Of a stretch of DNA of 64,000 nt, positions 17,976 through 28,209 are shown piece by piece. The stretch is from assembly GCA_947175495.1 (NCBI GenBank), contig CAMWNB010000003.1, positions 24,248 through 88,247 of the forward strand, written 5' to 3'. The position numbers and the translations under genes were made by a program. A model generated the notes under the pieces. It did not search any database. It was not told the DNA's origin and saw nothing but the letters and a program-made list of their open reading frames with translations. How positions within the stretch are numbered: position 1 is the first letter of the stretch; the number at the start of each line of letters is the position of its first letter. This DNA comes from an uncultured Porphyromonadaceae bacterium (GTDB taxonomy: Bacteria; Bacteroidota; Bacteroidia; Bacteroidales; Muribaculaceae).

Positions 17976-20399
17976 TTAAAAATCAACCGTAAGGCGCACA
18001 TTGAACTGCCGGCGGGTAAGATAATTTGGCACGGCGTATTGGATATTGTTCACATCGGTAACCCAATAATAGGAACTGACATTGCTGATGTCAAGCAGGT
18101 TGAACACATCCACTCCCAGCCACACGCTCTTTAGTTTCGCAGCGAGGCCGGAGCGTGAGGTGTCGCCATCGCCGCGGGGCGAAAGCAGGGCGTAACTCAG
18201 ACCCACGTCGACACGCTTGTAGGCCGGAGCCCGGAAATAGCCTTCATCGCGACTGCTGCGTGGAGCCGTCATGGGCAGGCCGTCACTTATAATGCCGCGA
18301 AGACTGAATTTAAGTTTCGGAAACTTTGGAAAATAATCCGTGAAATATAGGGCGAAATTATAACGGCGGTCGCTTGGGCGGGGCACTTTGACACCGTTTA
18401 GTGTCTCCTGTGCGCTCATCAGTGAGAAGCTTACCCACGAATCAGAACCCGGAACAAACTGGCCGAAGAGTTTGAAATCGATGCCGGTGGCAAAACCTTT
18501 GCTTAGATTTTGTCCGGCATAGACGAGTTTCAGGTTCTCAAGTTCGTAAGGTATGAGGTTGCCAAGGCTCTTGTAGTATGCTTCCGCAGTAAACTTGAAT
18601 GGGCGGTTGAATGCACGGAAGGTGAAGTCGGCGCCGCCTATGAACTGTATGCTTCGCTGCGACTTTATGTCGGAATTGAGACGCACGATGGTGTTGCCGT
18701 CGGCGTCTGCCACGGGCTGGCGGAACTCCTTGAAGAACGGCGCCTGGTAGTAGAGGCCGGTTGCAAAGCGTAATGCCCAGCGGGGTGCGGCATCAGGCAC
18801 GAATCCGAGACTGACGCGCGGACTCACAAGCAACTCATTGTTAAAGTCCCAATAGCTCATGCGTATGCCGCCGTTGATGTTCAGATAGCCTGCCGAGGTA
18901 GAAAGACGGTAGCTGTCCTGGATGTACGTAGCCATACGATTGGAACTTAGGTCGTTGCGTGAGTCAAGATTGTAGATTACGCGTAATGCGTCGGGGGTGG
19001 CCGGCAGTGAGAATCCCGCGCTGTCCCGCAACTCCCATTCGCGCGTGCGATCATGTATGCGCTCGTGGTTGAAACTGAGACCGTAGGCCAGGTTATGGCG
19101 TCCGGTAGCCGTGGCTCCACGCAGAGTCAGGTTCACGACGCTTGCCTTTAATCTGTTGCGTGCGTGTTCAAGATATTTGCCGACGCCGAGTTCGCCGCCG
19201 ATGCCACCCTCATTGGTGTCGCCCGATGTGCCGGCTTGGTCAAGCCAATACTCGCCGCTGATGTCGTAGGTTACAAGTTCATTGCTGAGAAATCCCGAAA
19301 ACAGCAGGTCGAAGGTCGATTTTTTGTTGGGTGTGAAACTAAGTGTGGCAGCTCCGAAGAATGTCTCGAAACGATCTTTTTCCTGGCCGTCGAAGTAAAC
19401 TTTGAACTGTTTGGCATCGGTTGATGTGCCGAACGACGTATTGCGGTCGTGGGGCACGAATTTGTAATTGTTGATTGAGATGTTACCCAGCACGCTTGCC
19501 TGCCATTTGGGAGAGAACTTGAAGGTCATGAACGTCTGGTAGTCAAAGAAGCGAGGGTCGTATTCGCCTTTGTCCTCCATGCTGCTGAGCAGCGACGCGT
19601 TGCTCTTGTAGCGCAGACCGTGCAGCTGGGTGAAGCGCCTGGAGGCACTGCCGATGGCCACGCTGCCGCCCATCAGGCTGAGCGACGCCGAACCTTCGAA
19701 CGCTTCGGGTTGGCGATAGGTGATGTCGAGCGCGCTCGACATACGGTCACCGTATTGCGCGCCGAAGCCGCCCGTGGAGAAGCCTACGGCACCCACCATG
19801 TCGGGGTTGATGATGCTGAGGCCCTCTTGCTGGCCCGAACTTACGAGTTGCGGACGATACACCTCGATGCCGTTGATGTATACGCTGTTTTCATCGTACG
19901 AGCCGCCGCGCACGGAGTACTGCGACGACATCTCGTTGGCGCTCGTCACACCGGCCATTGTAGCGAGCATGCCCTCGACAGAGCCGCCGTTGATATCGGG
20001 AGCAAGTTTGTAGCTGTCGGCGTCGAGTCGTTGAAGGCCGTCGGTCTGTTTGCGATACTCGGTCACTTCCACGGCGTTGAGAGCATATGAAGCCGGCTCC
20101 ATCTTCACGTTTACGGTGACTTCGCCCTTGGGGCTTATGAGTTTGCGCTTGGCTTCTTGATAGCCCACGCAGGTGAAGAGGATGCGCAGTGTGTCAGTGT
20201 CGGCCACGGAGAACTGGAAAGTGCCGTCAAGTCCGGATGTGGCGCCGAGGGCGGTGCCCTGCACACGCACAGATACAAATTCCAACGGCTCGTTGTTCTC
20301 ATCGGTAATTTTGCCATGCACCTTCACAGCGGCGCGTGCGCCGAGCGGCAAGGCGAGCAGCAGCACGATCAGTATGTTGAGTGATAATATGCGATTCAT
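17976..20399 (-). CDS. TonB-dependent outer-membrane receptor with carboxypeptidase-regulatory-like N-domain
   Basis: 807 aa. A signal peptide (LNILIVLLLALPLGARA, cut near residue 23) is followed by a CarboxypepD_reg-like domain (about 25-110: VHGKITDENNEPLEFVSV, SGLDGTFQF), a plug domain (about 115-220: VTEYRKQTDGLQRLDADS, MSSQYSVRGGSYDENSVYI, STGGFGAQYGDRMSSAL) and a barrel ending in an aromatic residue (VRLTVDF). No SusD-like partner is adjacent, so it is not an evident polysaccharide-utilisation pair; the substrate could be a metal chelate, vitamin or peptide. It lies between the terminator after rho and the regulator at 17153. Confidence 0.9.
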   Translation of the reverse strand: MNRILSLNILIVLLLALPLGARAAVKVHGKITDENNEPLEFVSVRVQGTALGATSGLDGTFQFSVADTDTLRILFTCVGYQEAKRKLISPKGEVTVNVKMEPASYALNAVEVTEYRKQTDGLQRLDADSYKLAPDINGGSVEGMLATMAGVTSANEMSSQYSVRGGSYDENSVYINGIEVYRPQLVSSGQQEGLSIINPDMVGAVGFSTGGFGAQYGDRMSSALDITYRQPEAFEGSASLSLMGGSVAIGSASRRFTQLHGLRYKSNASLLSSMEDKGEYDPRFFDYQTFMTFKFSPKWQASVLGNISINNYKFVPHDRNTSFGTSTDAKQFKVYFDGQEKDRFETFFGAATLSFTPNKKSTFDLLFSGFLSNELVTYDISGEYWLDQAGTSGDTNEGGIGGELGVGKYLEHARNRLKASVVNLTLRGATATGRHNLAYGLSFNHERIHDRTREWELRDSAGFSLPATPDALRVIYNLDSRNDLSSNRMATYIQDSYRLSTSAGYLNINGGIRMSYWDFNNELLVSPRVSLGFVPDAAPRWALRFATGLYYQAPFFKEFRQPVADADGNTIVRLNSDIKSQRSIQFIGGADFTFRAFNRPFKFTAEAYYKSLGNLIPYELENLKLVYAGQNLSKGFATGIDFKLFGQFVPGSDSWVSFSLMSAQETLNGVKVPRPSDRRYNFALYFTDYFPKFPKLKFSLRGIISDGLPMTAPRSSRDEGYFRAPAYKRVDVGLSYALLSPRGDGDTSRSGLAAKLKSVWLGVDVFNLLDISNVSSYYWVTDVNNIQYAVPNYLTRRQFNVRLTVDF

Positions 20400-20411
20400 C
20401 CTCTAAATAAC

Positions 20412-20443
20412 GAAAGGCCGGACGAAAAATTGCCCGGCCTTTC
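20412..20443 (-). terminator. Intrinsic terminator between rho and the TonB-dependent receptor
   Basis: A perfect 10-bp stem GAAAGGCCGG / CCGGCCTTTC with a 12-nt loop, directly after the rho stop on the minus strand; followed by a modest T-rich stretch. Confidence 0.7.
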
Positions 20444-20465
20444 ATGTAAATACTTGTTGCTTGGA

Positions 20466-22355
20466 TCAATCGCCCATGGTGCGGAGCAACTCGTCGTTGT
20501 CGCGCGTACGCTCCATGCGGTCTTTTATGAATTCCATGGCCTCAACGCTGTTGCGGTCGCCAAGGAATCGGCGCAGAATCCACATGCGGTTGAGCGTCTC
20601 GGGACGCAGCAGCAGGTCGTCGCGGCGTGTGCTGGACGCCATGATGTCGACGGCAGGGAAAATGCGCTTGTTGGAGAGCTTGCGGTCGAGTTGCAGCTCC
20701 ATGTTGCCGGTGCCTTTGAACTCTTCGAAAATTACTTCGTCCATCTTCGATGAAGTTTCGGTAAGGGCTGTGGCGATGATGGTGAGCGAGCCGCCGCCTT
20801 CTATGTTGCGGGCCGCACCGAAGAAGCGTTTGGGTTTCTGCAGGGCGTTTGCGTCAACGCCGCCGCTGAGGATTTTGCCGGATGCGGGCGCGCAGGTGTT
20901 GTAGGCGCGGGCAAGGCGGGTGATGGAGTCGAGCAGAATTACCACGTCGTGACCACATTCCACCATGCGCTTGGCCTTCTCAAGAACAATGCCGGCTATG
21001 CGCACATGGCGGTCGGCAGGTTCGTCGAAAGTGCTGGCTATAACCTCGGCATTGACGCTGCGCTGCATGTCGGTCACTTCCTCCGGACGTTCGTCGATGA
21101 GCAGAATGATGATGTAGGTCTCGGGGTGGTTCTCGGCAATGGCGTTGGCCACATCTTTGAGAAGCAGCGTCTTACCGGTTTTGGGAGGGGCCACGATGAG
21201 ACCTCGCTGACCTTTGCCTATCGGGGAGAACATATCGACAACCCGGGTCGACATGTTGCTGCTGTTGCCGCCGGTGATGTTGAATTTTTCATCGGGGAAC
21301 AGAGGGGTGAGATGCTCGAAAGGCACGCGGTCTCGGATAAAGTCAAGCGAACGACCATTCACACGCAGCACATCTGTGAGGATGAAGTACTTGTCGTTTT
21401 CGCGTGGGGGACGAACAGCAGCTTCCACCACGTCGCCGGTCTTGAGGCCGAACTGCTTGATTTGCGCCTGCGACACGTATATGTCGTCCGGACTGGGCAT
21501 GTAGTTGAAGTCGCTTGAGCGAAGGAAGCCGTGCCCTTGCTGCTCAATCTCGAGCACTCCGGCGGCTTCAAGCAGGCCCGAGAAGTCGAAACGCTGCTGC
21601 GTCTGCTGTTGACGGTCCTTGCGGTTTTTGTTTTTCTTTCCCTGTTGTTGCTGGCCGGGCACCTGTTGGCCCGGTTCGGCTATTGTTATGGTAGCTTGGG
21701 CCTGTGCTTGAGCATTGGCGAGTTCTGCTTCTTCGCGCTCGCGTTGCGAACGAGGCACGAATTTGCGCCCTTCGGCACGGGGGAAGAATGTGCCGAGCGA
21801 TGTGTCGGCGTTGGCCGACGGACGGAAGTCGCGTTTGGGCTGCGCTTCTGCTTGTTCTGCAATCTCCGGCGCAGGTGTCGCTTCAACAGATGCTTGCGTC
21901 GATCGTTCTGCTATCTCTGGCGCGGGGGACGATTCAGTCCCATTGTCTGTTGCTGATGTGGTATTCTCTTCAGCATCCTTCTTGGACGGACGCCCGCGAC
22001 GCTTGCGTGGAGCCTCCGCGCTTGCTTCGGTTTCGGCTGGGGCTGCGTCCTTTTTTGCTGTTTTTGTGGTCTTGGCAGTTTTTGCAGCTTTAGTGGCCTT
22101 GGCAGGCTTCTCGGCAGACGCAGCCTCTTCATCGGTCTTTTTGCGACGGGTGCGTTTTTTCTGCTCGGGCTGTTCATCATCGGATGCTCGGCGACGTTCG
22201 GCGCCTGCGGATGCACGGTCAACAGCCTGCTGGTCTAAAATGCGGTAGATAAGCTCTTCTTTTTGGGTGGGGTCTACTTTTTTCAGACCCATGTTTTCGG
22301 CGACGGCTTTGAGTTCGGCATCGCCCATTTCGTTTAATTCGGAAATGTTATACAT
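20466..22355 (-). CDS. rho: Transcription termination factor Rho with extended disordered insert
   Basis: 629 aa against about 419 in E. coli. Hexameric RNA helicase that ends transcription at unstructured C-rich rut sites. The Rho N-terminal helical domain is at about 1-45 ([21 protein letters not shown] in part), then about 200 residues of low-complexity Lys/Ala/Glu/Gln/Arg-rich sequence ([31 protein letters not shown]) that must be disordered. The RNA-binding OB fold begins near 255 ([15 protein letters not shown]), and the ATPase has the P-loop APPKTGKT and [17 protein letters not shown]. Such inserts are known in Bacteroidetes; in B. thetaiotaomicron the insert has been reported to drive phase separation. 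A long leader precedes it. Confidence 0.97.
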   Translation of the reverse strand: MYNISELNEMGDAELKAVAENMGLKKVDPTQKEELIYRILDQQAVDRASAGAERRRASDDEQPEQKKRTRRKKTDEEAASAEKPAKATKAAKTAKTTKTAKKDAAPAETEASAEAPRKRRGRPSKKDAEENTTSATDNGTESSPAPEIAERSTQASVEATPAPEIAEQAEAQPKRDFRPSANADTSLGTFFPRAEGRKFVPRSQREREEAELANAQAQAQATITIAEPGQQVPGQQQQGKKNKNRKDRQQQTQQRFDFSGLLEAAGVLEIEQQGHGFLRSSDFNYMPSPDDIYVSQAQIKQFGLKTGDVVEAAVRPPRENDKYFILTDVLRVNGRSLDFIRDRVPFEHLTPLFPDEKFNITGGNSSNMSTRVVDMFSPIGKGQRGLIVAPPKTGKTLLLKDVANAIAENHPETYIIILLIDERPEEVTDMQRSVNAEVIASTFDEPADRHVRIAGIVLEKAKRMVECGHDVVILLDSITRLARAYNTCAPASGKILSGGVDANALQKPKRFFGAARNIEGGGSLTIIATALTETSSKMDEVIFEEFKGTGNMELQLDRKLSNKRIFPAVDIMASSTRRDDLLLRPETLNRMWILRRFLGDRNSVEAMEFIKDRMERTRDNDELLRTMGD

Positions 22356-22519
22356 ATATAATTATGTAGTGGGAATCTTTTCGGAAGTGCACAACAAAGG
22401 CATGTGCATCATATTCCGAAGCTGCCATGCAGCTGAATTCGGTAAAATATAGGGGAGGGTAAGAGTGGAGAGTACGAAAGGCAATAATAAGTTAAATGCC
22501 GTTTCATGACGCAAAGTTA
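22356..22519 (-). promoter_or_regulatory. Long rho leader with promoter, hairpins and a C/U-rich stretch
   Basis: A TAACTTTG -7 element (22512-22519, minus strand) lies about 157 nt upstream of the rho ATG, giving an unusually long leader for this genome. In the RNA, a C/U-rich and G-poor stretch (complement of about 22444-22475, containing CUCUUACCCUCCCC) is followed by a hairpin AGCUGC-AUG-GCAGCU (22425-22439 region) and a longer imperfect pairing UUCCG/CGGAA. C-rich, G-poor RNA is what Rho binds, so autogenous control is a reasonable inference, not shown. Confidence 0.5.
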
Positions 22520-22576
22520 ATATAGTTTTCTTAATTAACAAAGAAAAGCAGCGAAAAGTTGATGCCAATATGCGGC

Positions 22577-23539
22577 TTACGCCTTGGCATTAGTGGCAAA
22601 TCGTGGCGAATCGGGGGCGATACGCCTGGTCTTGCCTGTAGCTGTGCGCTCGAATTGCGGCATTGCCATCACATATTTCGGACGTCGGCGCCCATCTGCC
22701 ATTTTTGCCGCAAGTTCATTAGCCCACCAACGCGCATCTTTGTCATTTCCTTCAACAACCATTGCCGCAACTTCGCCCCATTTGTCGTCCGGCACGCCCA
22801 AGATGTAGAACGGAATCCAGACGATGTGTGCCAGTTCGCGCTCCAAATCCTCGGGAAATAATTTTATCCCTCCACTATTTATGGCGCCATCATAACGTCC
22901 AAGGAGAGTGAATTTTACCGGTGACTGTAGGTGTGCTACATCATTAGTGACGATTCCGTCGAAACTGTAGCCGGGAGCATGCACAACAAGGCAGCCGCGA
23001 CTGTCGAGTGAAAATGATATATCGGGGTTTGCGGTGAAGCATTCATCGTCGCCATGTCTGAGCGCTACATTGCTGCAGGTCTCGGTCATACCATATGTTT
23101 CATAAATATCATAGCCGGTGCGCAGCAGTGCCTCACGTCGTGCTGTACTGAGCGCAGCCCCGCCTATCAGCACCTTCCCGGTGATTGCATGCAGTTCGGG
23201 ACGCGCAATGAGTGCTTCGGCTTGCGATGGTGCAATCGACAGCAAGTCGATGCGCCGCGAAAAAGTGAGATTGTTGCTTGCCTCAATCGGCAGATATTCT
23301 CCTTCGGCAACAATAGCGCGCACAACAGCCATTTTAGTGGCTATGCTGCGCATCGGGAGCGCCGATGCGACAACCGACCCTGCACCGAGATCAAACATGC
23401 GCACGGCCGTGGCGGCAGAACGCCGCATGTCGGCTTTGGGCAATAGTATCTCTTTCGGCTGACCTGTGCTGCCGGAAGTGTATGTGGCAATATATTTCCC
23501 GACGTCAAACCATTGCTTTAAAAAATCGGCGTATTCCAT
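22577..23539 (-). CDS. menE: o-Succinylbenzoate-CoA ligase-like AMP-binding enzyme
   Basis: 320 aa. Would activate o-succinylbenzoate to its CoA thioester in menaquinone synthesis. The adenylation motif ATYTSGSTGQPKEI is at about 18-31, YGMTETCSN (A5-type) near 170, and LGRYDGAINSGGIKLFPEDLE (A8, in part) near 238; the C-terminal lysine region reads ERTATGKTRR. At 320 aa it lacks much of the N-terminal half of a full acyl-CoA ligase (about 450-490 aa), as seen in compact Bacteroidetes MenE. It overlaps menC by 22 nt and ends the menDBCE operon. Confidence 0.85.
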   Translation of the reverse strand: MEYADFLKQWFDVGKYIATYTSGSTGQPKEILLPKADMRRSAATAVRMFDLGAGSVVASALPMRSIATKMAVVRAIVAEGEYLPIEASNNLTFSRRIDLLSIAPSQAEALIARPELHAITGKVLIGGAALSTARREALLRTGYDIYETYGMTETCSNVALRHGDDECFTANPDISFSLDSRGCLVVHAPGYSFDGIVTNDVAHLQSPVKFTLLGRYDGAINSGGIKLFPEDLERELAHIVWIPFYILGVPDDKWGEVAAMVVEGNDKDARWWANELAAKMADGRRRPKYVMAMPQFERTATGKTRRIAPDSPRFATNAKA

Positions 23540-24543
23540 TGCAGCTGCGGCATTTCCCAGTTTTTGACACTGTCGAATTTCAAGTATGCACCTTCGCGGT
23601 ACAGCGGCGAAGGGATGTTGTTGTGGTACAATTCACCGGTGCCAAGCCCCTGGGGCATTGCTATGCCGCGGCGTAGCGTAAGACGTGCAATGGCGTCGAG
23701 GCCAATGTTGCTTTCAAGGGCCGATGTGAACCAATATGGGATTCCCGCAGCTTCAGCTGCGTCGGCCCATTGAACCGCACCGCTGAGACCTCCGCAGAGA
23801 GCGGGTTTAAGGATGATGTAGGCCGGGCGGATGGCGTCGAGCAGGCAGTCCATTCTTGTGCGCGTCGAGCAGCCGATTAGCTCTTCGTCGAGGGCTATCG
23901 GTATCGGACTCTCTGCGCATAATCTGCGCATGACATCGTGTTGGCCTGCAGCCACGGGCTGCTCGATGGAATGAATGTCGTAACGCGCAAGACGCTCAAG
24001 GCGAGCCATTGCGTTGGCCGGTGAGAACGAACCGTTGGCATCCAGGCGTATCTCCAGCACATCGGATGCAAAACGCTGCCGCACCATGTCGAGCAGATCC
24101 ACCTCGTCGCAGAAGTCGATGCCACCGATTTTCAACTTAAGAACCTTGAATCCCTCGGCAAGTTTATTCTCGATGCGTTCGGCCATCGTGGCTTTATCTC
24201 CCATCCACACGAGCCCGTTGATGGGTATGCCGTCGCAGTCCTTCCATTCTTCGGCTGTGGGATGTTTGAGGTTGAAAAGTGCAGTTTCAAGTCCGAAGCG
24301 TATAGAACTGTATGGACACTCTGCCAGCTGATCAAGATGCCGGCAGTAGTAGGCGAGGTATTCCTCGTAGTCCGGCATGTCGTCTGCGCTGAGGCCGCGG
24401 AACAGGGCACATTCGCCGTAGGCCGTGCGATCATCGTGGCGAATGCGAACAAAATAAGTGTCTTTTTGGCGCATGCGCTCACGCGATGTTCGTGCTTCAA
24501 ATTTGAAATCGAGCGTATAGTGCGCCCAATCGGCCACGCACAT
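23518..24543 (-). CDS. menC: o-Succinylbenzoate synthase
   Basis: 341 aa, enolase superfamily. Dehydrates SHCHC to o-succinylbenzoate. The catalytic lysine motif FKVLKLKIGG is at about 130-140, metal-binding acidic residues lie in EIRLDANGSF and HSIEQPV, then IALDEELIG and the second lysine in AYIILKPALCGG. The start ATG at 24543 overlaps the menB stop (TGATG), so the two are translationally coupled. The position between menB and menE confirms the assignment against other muconate-cycloisomerase-like enzymes. Confidence 0.92.
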   Translation of the reverse strand: MCVADWAHYTLDFKFEARTSRERMRQKDTYFVRIRHDDRTAYGECALFRGLSADDMPDYEEYLAYYCRHLDQLAECPYSSIRFGLETALFNLKHPTAEEWKDCDGIPINGLVWMGDKATMAERIENKLAEGFKVLKLKIGGIDFCDEVDLLDMVRQRFASDVLEIRLDANGSFSPANAMARLERLARYDIHSIEQPVAAGQHDVMRRLCAESPIPIALDEELIGCSTRTRMDCLLDAIRPAYIILKPALCGGLSGAVQWADAAEAAGIPYWFTSALESNIGLDAIARLTLRRGIAMPQGLGTGELYHNNIPSPLYREGAYLKFDSVKNWEMPQLQWNTPIF

Positions 24544-25361
24544 CAGCCCGGGAATTGCGGGAATTGGTCGAAATCAGGATCGCGCTTTTCCAGGAATGCA
24601 TTCTTGCCTTCCTGTGCCTCGTCCATAAGGTAGTACATGAGCGTGGCGTCTCCCGCAAACTCCATCAGGCCAGCCTGACCGTCGAGCTCGGCATTGAGCG
24701 CGCGCTTGATCATGCGAATGGCAAACGGGCTGCGTTTCATGATGGTCTCGCACCACTCCACAGTCTCGTCCTCAAGTCGCTCCGGAGCCACTACAGCATT
24801 TATCATACCCATTGCAAGAGCCTCGTCGGCTGTGTACTGACGACATAGATACCATATCTCGCGGGCCTTTTTCTGACCCACACAGCGGGCGAGATACGAC
24901 GAGCCAAAGCCGGCATCAAAACTACCCACCTTGGGACCTGTCTGGCCGAAACGCGCCGTAGACGATGCGATAGACAGGTCGCACACCACGTTGAGCACGT
25001 TGCCGCCGCCGATACTATAGCCGTTCACCATGGCAATCACAGGCTTGGGTATGGAGCGGATGGCTTTGTGAAGTTCAAGCACATTGAGGCGCGGAGTGCC
25101 GTCTTCGTCGCGATAGCCTCCGCGGCTTTTGTAATTCTGGTCGCCTCCACTGCAGAATGCTTTGTCGCCGGCGCCGGTGAGCACTACCACGCGCACCTTA
25201 GGTGTGCGGCGGCAGTAATCCATTGCGTCAAGCATATCGGCGTTGGTCTGCGGTCTGAATGCGTTGTACACTTCCGGGCGGTTGATGGTGATGCGGGCAA
25301 TCCCGTTGTAGAAATCGAAGAGGATGTCGCTATAGTCCTTTATCTTGATCCAGTTTCTCAT
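24543..25361 (-). CDS. menB: 1,4-Dihydroxy-2-naphthoyl-CoA synthase
   Basis: 272 aa, crotonase superfamily. Closes the second ring of the naphthoquinone from o-succinylbenzoyl-CoA. The start ([21 protein letters not shown] in part) and the segments [46 protein letters not shown] and [16 protein letters not shown] are those of MenB, including the Ser-Gly-Gly oxyanion loop. It ends with [13 protein letters not shown], the conserved MenB tail. menD ends 2 nt before its start. Confidence 0.96.
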   Translation of the reverse strand: MRNWIKIKDYSDILFDFYNGIARITINRPEVYNAFRPQTNADMLDAMDYCRRTPKVRVVVLTGAGDKAFCSGGDQNYKSRGGYRDEDGTPRLNVLELHKAIRSIPKPVIAMVNGYSIGGGNVLNVVCDLSIASSTARFGQTGPKVGSFDAGFGSSYLARCVGQKKAREIWYLCRQYTADEALAMGMINAVVAPERLEDETVEWCETIMKRSPFAIRMIKRALNAELDGQAGLMEFAGDATLMYYLMDEAQEGKNAFLEKRDPDFDQFPQFPG

Positions 25362-25363
25362 TG

Positions 25364-27034
25364 CTATGGATTGAAATATTTTTTAATTGTTTCTGCGCTT
25401 GCCTGCGCAGGGGTCACTATGTTGAGAATTGACGGCTGGGGGCCATCTGCGAAGAAACGCGGCATGATGGCGCGCAGCATCGCATTGTTGCGCGCTTCAT
25501 AGTAGTCGAAGCCGAAACCGGCAGCAATATCGCGAAGCGGCAGCTTCACGTCGGCAGCCAGAAAGCGTTCCATTTCAGGTAGGTCGCGTGTGGCCTTGAT
25601 AAAACGGAATATGCCGCCGCCCCCGTTGTTGAGCACCACCATGCGGAATGTGGAGGGTATGCCGCCCACGGCCAGAGCGCCTAAATCGTATTGTGCGCTC
25701 ATGTCTCCGGTTATAAGCAGAGTAGGGGATTCCGCCGTCATTGACGCCCCGATGGCGGTGGATGTGCAGCCGTCAATGCCGCTGACGCCTCGGTTGCACT
25801 CCACGCGTCCGGCTGCAGAGCAGTCGAACAGCTGTGCGTAGCGCACGGCAGTGCCGTTGCTCAAGTGCAGATTTGTACCCGGAGGCAGGGCCGATAACAG
25901 TGCGCCCATGGCTGCGTAGTCGCTCCATGGAGCAGACTGCAAATACTCGTAGGAACTCTGCATTGCGTTTTTCGACGCCCGTAGCCATACCTCCCGATAG
26001 TTGCTTTTACTTTCCGAAAGCAAAGGTACAAGTCTGCCGAACAGAGCGCCCGGCGTGCAGTCGATGCGTTGCGTGAGATTCAACAAAGGATCGAGACAAT
26101 GATCGCAAGTGCCTATGCTCCAGTGAGCAAACTTGCGACTGCGAAGTTCGCTCTTAATCATGCGCGACAGCAGAGAGCCACCTAAGGTGATGACCAGATC
26201 GGGCGACAACAAATCTGTTTTCTCCCGAGCCGTCATTGCACGCAGCGTAGCGTCTATGTTGCCCACAAATTGCCCGCGCAGGTTGCTTTGCGCCTCACAC
26301 AGCACGGCGCAGTTCGACGGCATAGCTTCCAGCAAGCGTGCAAGTTCTGCCGCCGGAGGCATGAACCCGGCCACAATCAGCACCTTCTCAGCATTGCTGA
26401 TTGCCTCAGCCAACGCTCTTACCGCGTCTTCCGGCAATGCTTCCGCAGGCCGCACGAACTCGGGAAACATGAAGTCGTCAGCCGAATCGTCGTCTACCGA
26501 ATCTATGGGTTCATCTATTTGAATATTAATGTGGACTGGTCCGCGTGAGGGGGTGAGAGCCTGCATCAGCGCATCGCACACGCGACGCCGACACAGGCGA
26601 CGCAGCCCTTCGTCATTGTCGCGGCACACCGGCAAATCATAGCTTCCTTTGACCACGGCACACAACGCGCCGGCCTGGCGTATGGTCTGACTGTCGTCCT
26701 GATCAATCCACTCCTCCGGGCGGTCGGCGGTGAGTGCTATCAATGGGATGTTGCGATAGTAGGCTTCTGCCAGTGCAGGTCCATAGTTCAAAGCGGCGCT
26801 GCCGCTTGTGCACGTCATGGCAACAGGGCGCCCTGTCTGCACGGCCATGCCGAGCGCCACGAATGCCGCAGTACGTTCGTCAATCACCGACGTGCATTCC
26901 AGCCCCGCAGTTCGTGCGAGCGCCACAATCAGCGGCGCATTGCGCGACCCTGGCGACACCACCACATGCCGCACGCCGTAACGCACCAGAGCATGCGCCA
27001 CACAGCGGCAGGAATATTTTACTGTATTCAGCAT
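25364..27034 (-). CDS. menD: SEPHCHC synthase MenD
   Basis: 556 aa, ThDP-dependent. Adds a succinic semialdehyde unit from 2-oxoglutarate to isochorismate. Family features: [12 protein letters not shown] at about 25-36, [15 protein letters not shown] with the catalytic Glu, [28 protein letters not shown], and the ThDP motif beginning [12 protein letters not shown] and ending NNGGGGIF. It is the first gene of menD-menB-menC-menE; isochorismate synthase (menF), the SHCHC synthase (menH), menA and menG are not in the window. Promoter element 10 nt upstream. Confidence 0.95.
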   Translation of the reverse strand: MLNTVKYSCRCVAHALVRYGVRHVVVSPGSRNAPLIVALARTAGLECTSVIDERTAAFVALGMAVQTGRPVAMTCTSGSAALNYGPALAEAYYRNIPLIALTADRPEEWIDQDDSQTIRQAGALCAVVKGSYDLPVCRDNDEGLRRLCRRRVCDALMQALTPSRGPVHINIQIDEPIDSVDDDSADDFMFPEFVRPAEALPEDAVRALAEAISNAEKVLIVAGFMPPAAELARLLEAMPSNCAVLCEAQSNLRGQFVGNIDATLRAMTAREKTDLLSPDLVITLGGSLLSRMIKSELRSRKFAHWSIGTCDHCLDPLLNLTQRIDCTPGALFGRLVPLLSESKSNYREVWLRASKNAMQSSYEYLQSAPWSDYAAMGALLSALPPGTNLHLSNGTAVRYAQLFDCSAAGRVECNRGVSGIDGCTSTAIGASMTAESPTLLITGDMSAQYDLGALAVGGIPSTFRMVVLNNGGGGIFRFIKATRDLPEMERFLAADVKLPLRDIAAGFGFDYYEARNNAMLRAIMPRFFADGPQPSILNIVTPAQASAETIKKYFNP

Positions 27035-27044
27035 AATGTTTCTG

Positions 27045-27052
27045 CAAAATTA
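27045..27052 (-). promoter_or_regulatory. -7 promoter element for the men operon
   Basis: TAATTTTG on the minus strand, 10 nt before the menD ATG; it is 23 nt away from a divergent -7 element for the acyltransferase gene. Confidence 0.6.
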
Positions 27053-27075
27053 GAAATTTTTCGCGAGATTTTGCT

Positions 27076-27083
27076 TACTTTTG
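27076..27083 (+). promoter_or_regulatory. -7 promoter element for the acyltransferase cassette
   Basis: TACTTTTG fits TAnnTTTG, 28 nt before the ATG at 27112. The two divergent promoters overlap in their upstream regions, so they could influence each other. Confidence 0.5.
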
Positions 27084-27111
27084 TAGCGCAAACACAAACC
27101 GATTGCATAAG

Positions 27112-28209
27112 ATGGGAACACAACGTCTACGTCTTCATTATTTCGACATGCTCAAAGGCATCGCCATATTCATGGTGGTAATGGGACATGTTATCGCTTT
27201 TTGCGTCAGGGGCATTGACAGCACGCCGTTGTTCAAATTCATAGGGGCCATTCACATGCCCTTGTTCTTCTTTATCAGCGGATGGATGTCGTGGCGCACC
27301 GACGGCGCCGGGCCGAATATAGTTCGTCGGGCGTGGCAGTTGCTGCCGCCGATGTTGTTTATGAGCACCCTGTGGATTTTTTATTTCCCGCATTCGGGAC
27401 TTGAAAGTCCATTGAACTCAACGTTCGCCGGCTTGTGGGGCGATTCGTTCAAGAACGGATATTGGTTCACACTCGTGCTGTTTGAGGTTATTCTTATATA
27501 CGCCGCATTTCTCCCGGTTTTGCGCAAATGCCGCACCGTAGGAAAAGAAGTAGCAGTCATGGCAGCAGCGGCAGCACTGACTTTTGGTGTGAATTATGGA
27601 CTGGAAGCCATCGGATTCAGCCACTATCTCAGCTTTGATTTAGCCAGCATGTACCTGCCCGTGTTTTTAGCGGGCGTCCTGGCCCATCGGCATAAGGGTC
27701 TTTTCGAACAAGCGTGCTCTTCCGTAGGCGTCACCGTTTCACTGGCAGTCGTGTCGCTGACTATCTATGTGCTATCGTGGAGTTGGGAGTTTGCGTGGGC
27801 CGATGCGTGCGTGCTGACTCTTTTCCGCATAATGTTTCATCTTGCGCTCGCGGTTGTGGCGATAGCTGTCGTAAAGCCATGGAGCAAGGAGGCATTCGGC
27901 CCGGCCGCGCCGGCAGCAGGCAGGCCCATGGCCCGAATGTGGGCCTATCTTGGTCGCGAAAGCCTGGCGATATATCTCCTGCACTATTTCTTCCTCTTTC
28001 CGCTCGGATTCACACGCGGCCTCCTGCAAGACATGAATCTTGCCATTGTTCCTATGGTGGCGTTTACCGTAATTGTTGCGGCAGCCATCACCGGCGTGGT
28101 GCTGTGTGCCAATCGCCTGTTGCTCCCCTCGCAGCTGTTGTCATGGCTGATGTGCGGGCGTCTGCCGAAGTTTCTAACGAATCAAAAGACTGTAAAATAT
28201 ACAAAATGA
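27112..28209 (+). CDS. Acyltransferase family 3 membrane protein
   Basis: 365 aa with about ten hydrophobic segments. The N-terminus (HYFDMLKGIAIFMVVMGHVI) carries the family's early His (MGHV) and IHMPLFFFISGWM is the next conserved segment: the acyltransferase-3 pattern of inner-membrane O-acyltransferases that modify surface glycans or lipids with acetyl or succinyl groups. ATG at 27112 is preferred to an upstream TTG. Its stop overlaps the next gene's ATG by 4 nt, placing it in a cassette with a sugar aminotransferase-like and a HAD enzyme. Substrate unknown. Confidence 0.82.
   Translation: MGTQRLRLHYFDMLKGIAIFMVVMGHVIAFCVRGIDSTPLFKFIGAIHMPLFFFISGWMSWRTDGAGPNIVRRAWQLLPPMLFMSTLWIFYFPHSGLESPLNSTFAGLWGDSFKNGYWFTLVLFEVILIYAAFLPVLRKCRTVGKEVAVMAAAAALTFGVNYGLEAIGFSHYLSFDLASMYLPVFLAGVLAHRHKGLFEQACSSVGVTVSLAVVSLTIYVLSWSWEFAWADACVLTLFRIMFHLALAVVAIAVVKPWSKEAFGPAAPAAGRPMARMWAYLGRESLAIYLLHYFFLFPLGFTRGLLQDMNLAIVPMVAFTVIVAAAITGVVLCANRLLLPSQLLSWLMCGRLPKFLTNQKTVKYTK

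Noticed and set aside
27714..28205. N-terminal extension of the DegT aminotransferase
   Set aside because: Lies wholly inside the acyltransferase gene in another frame; the ATGA overlap at 28206 gives the normal family start.
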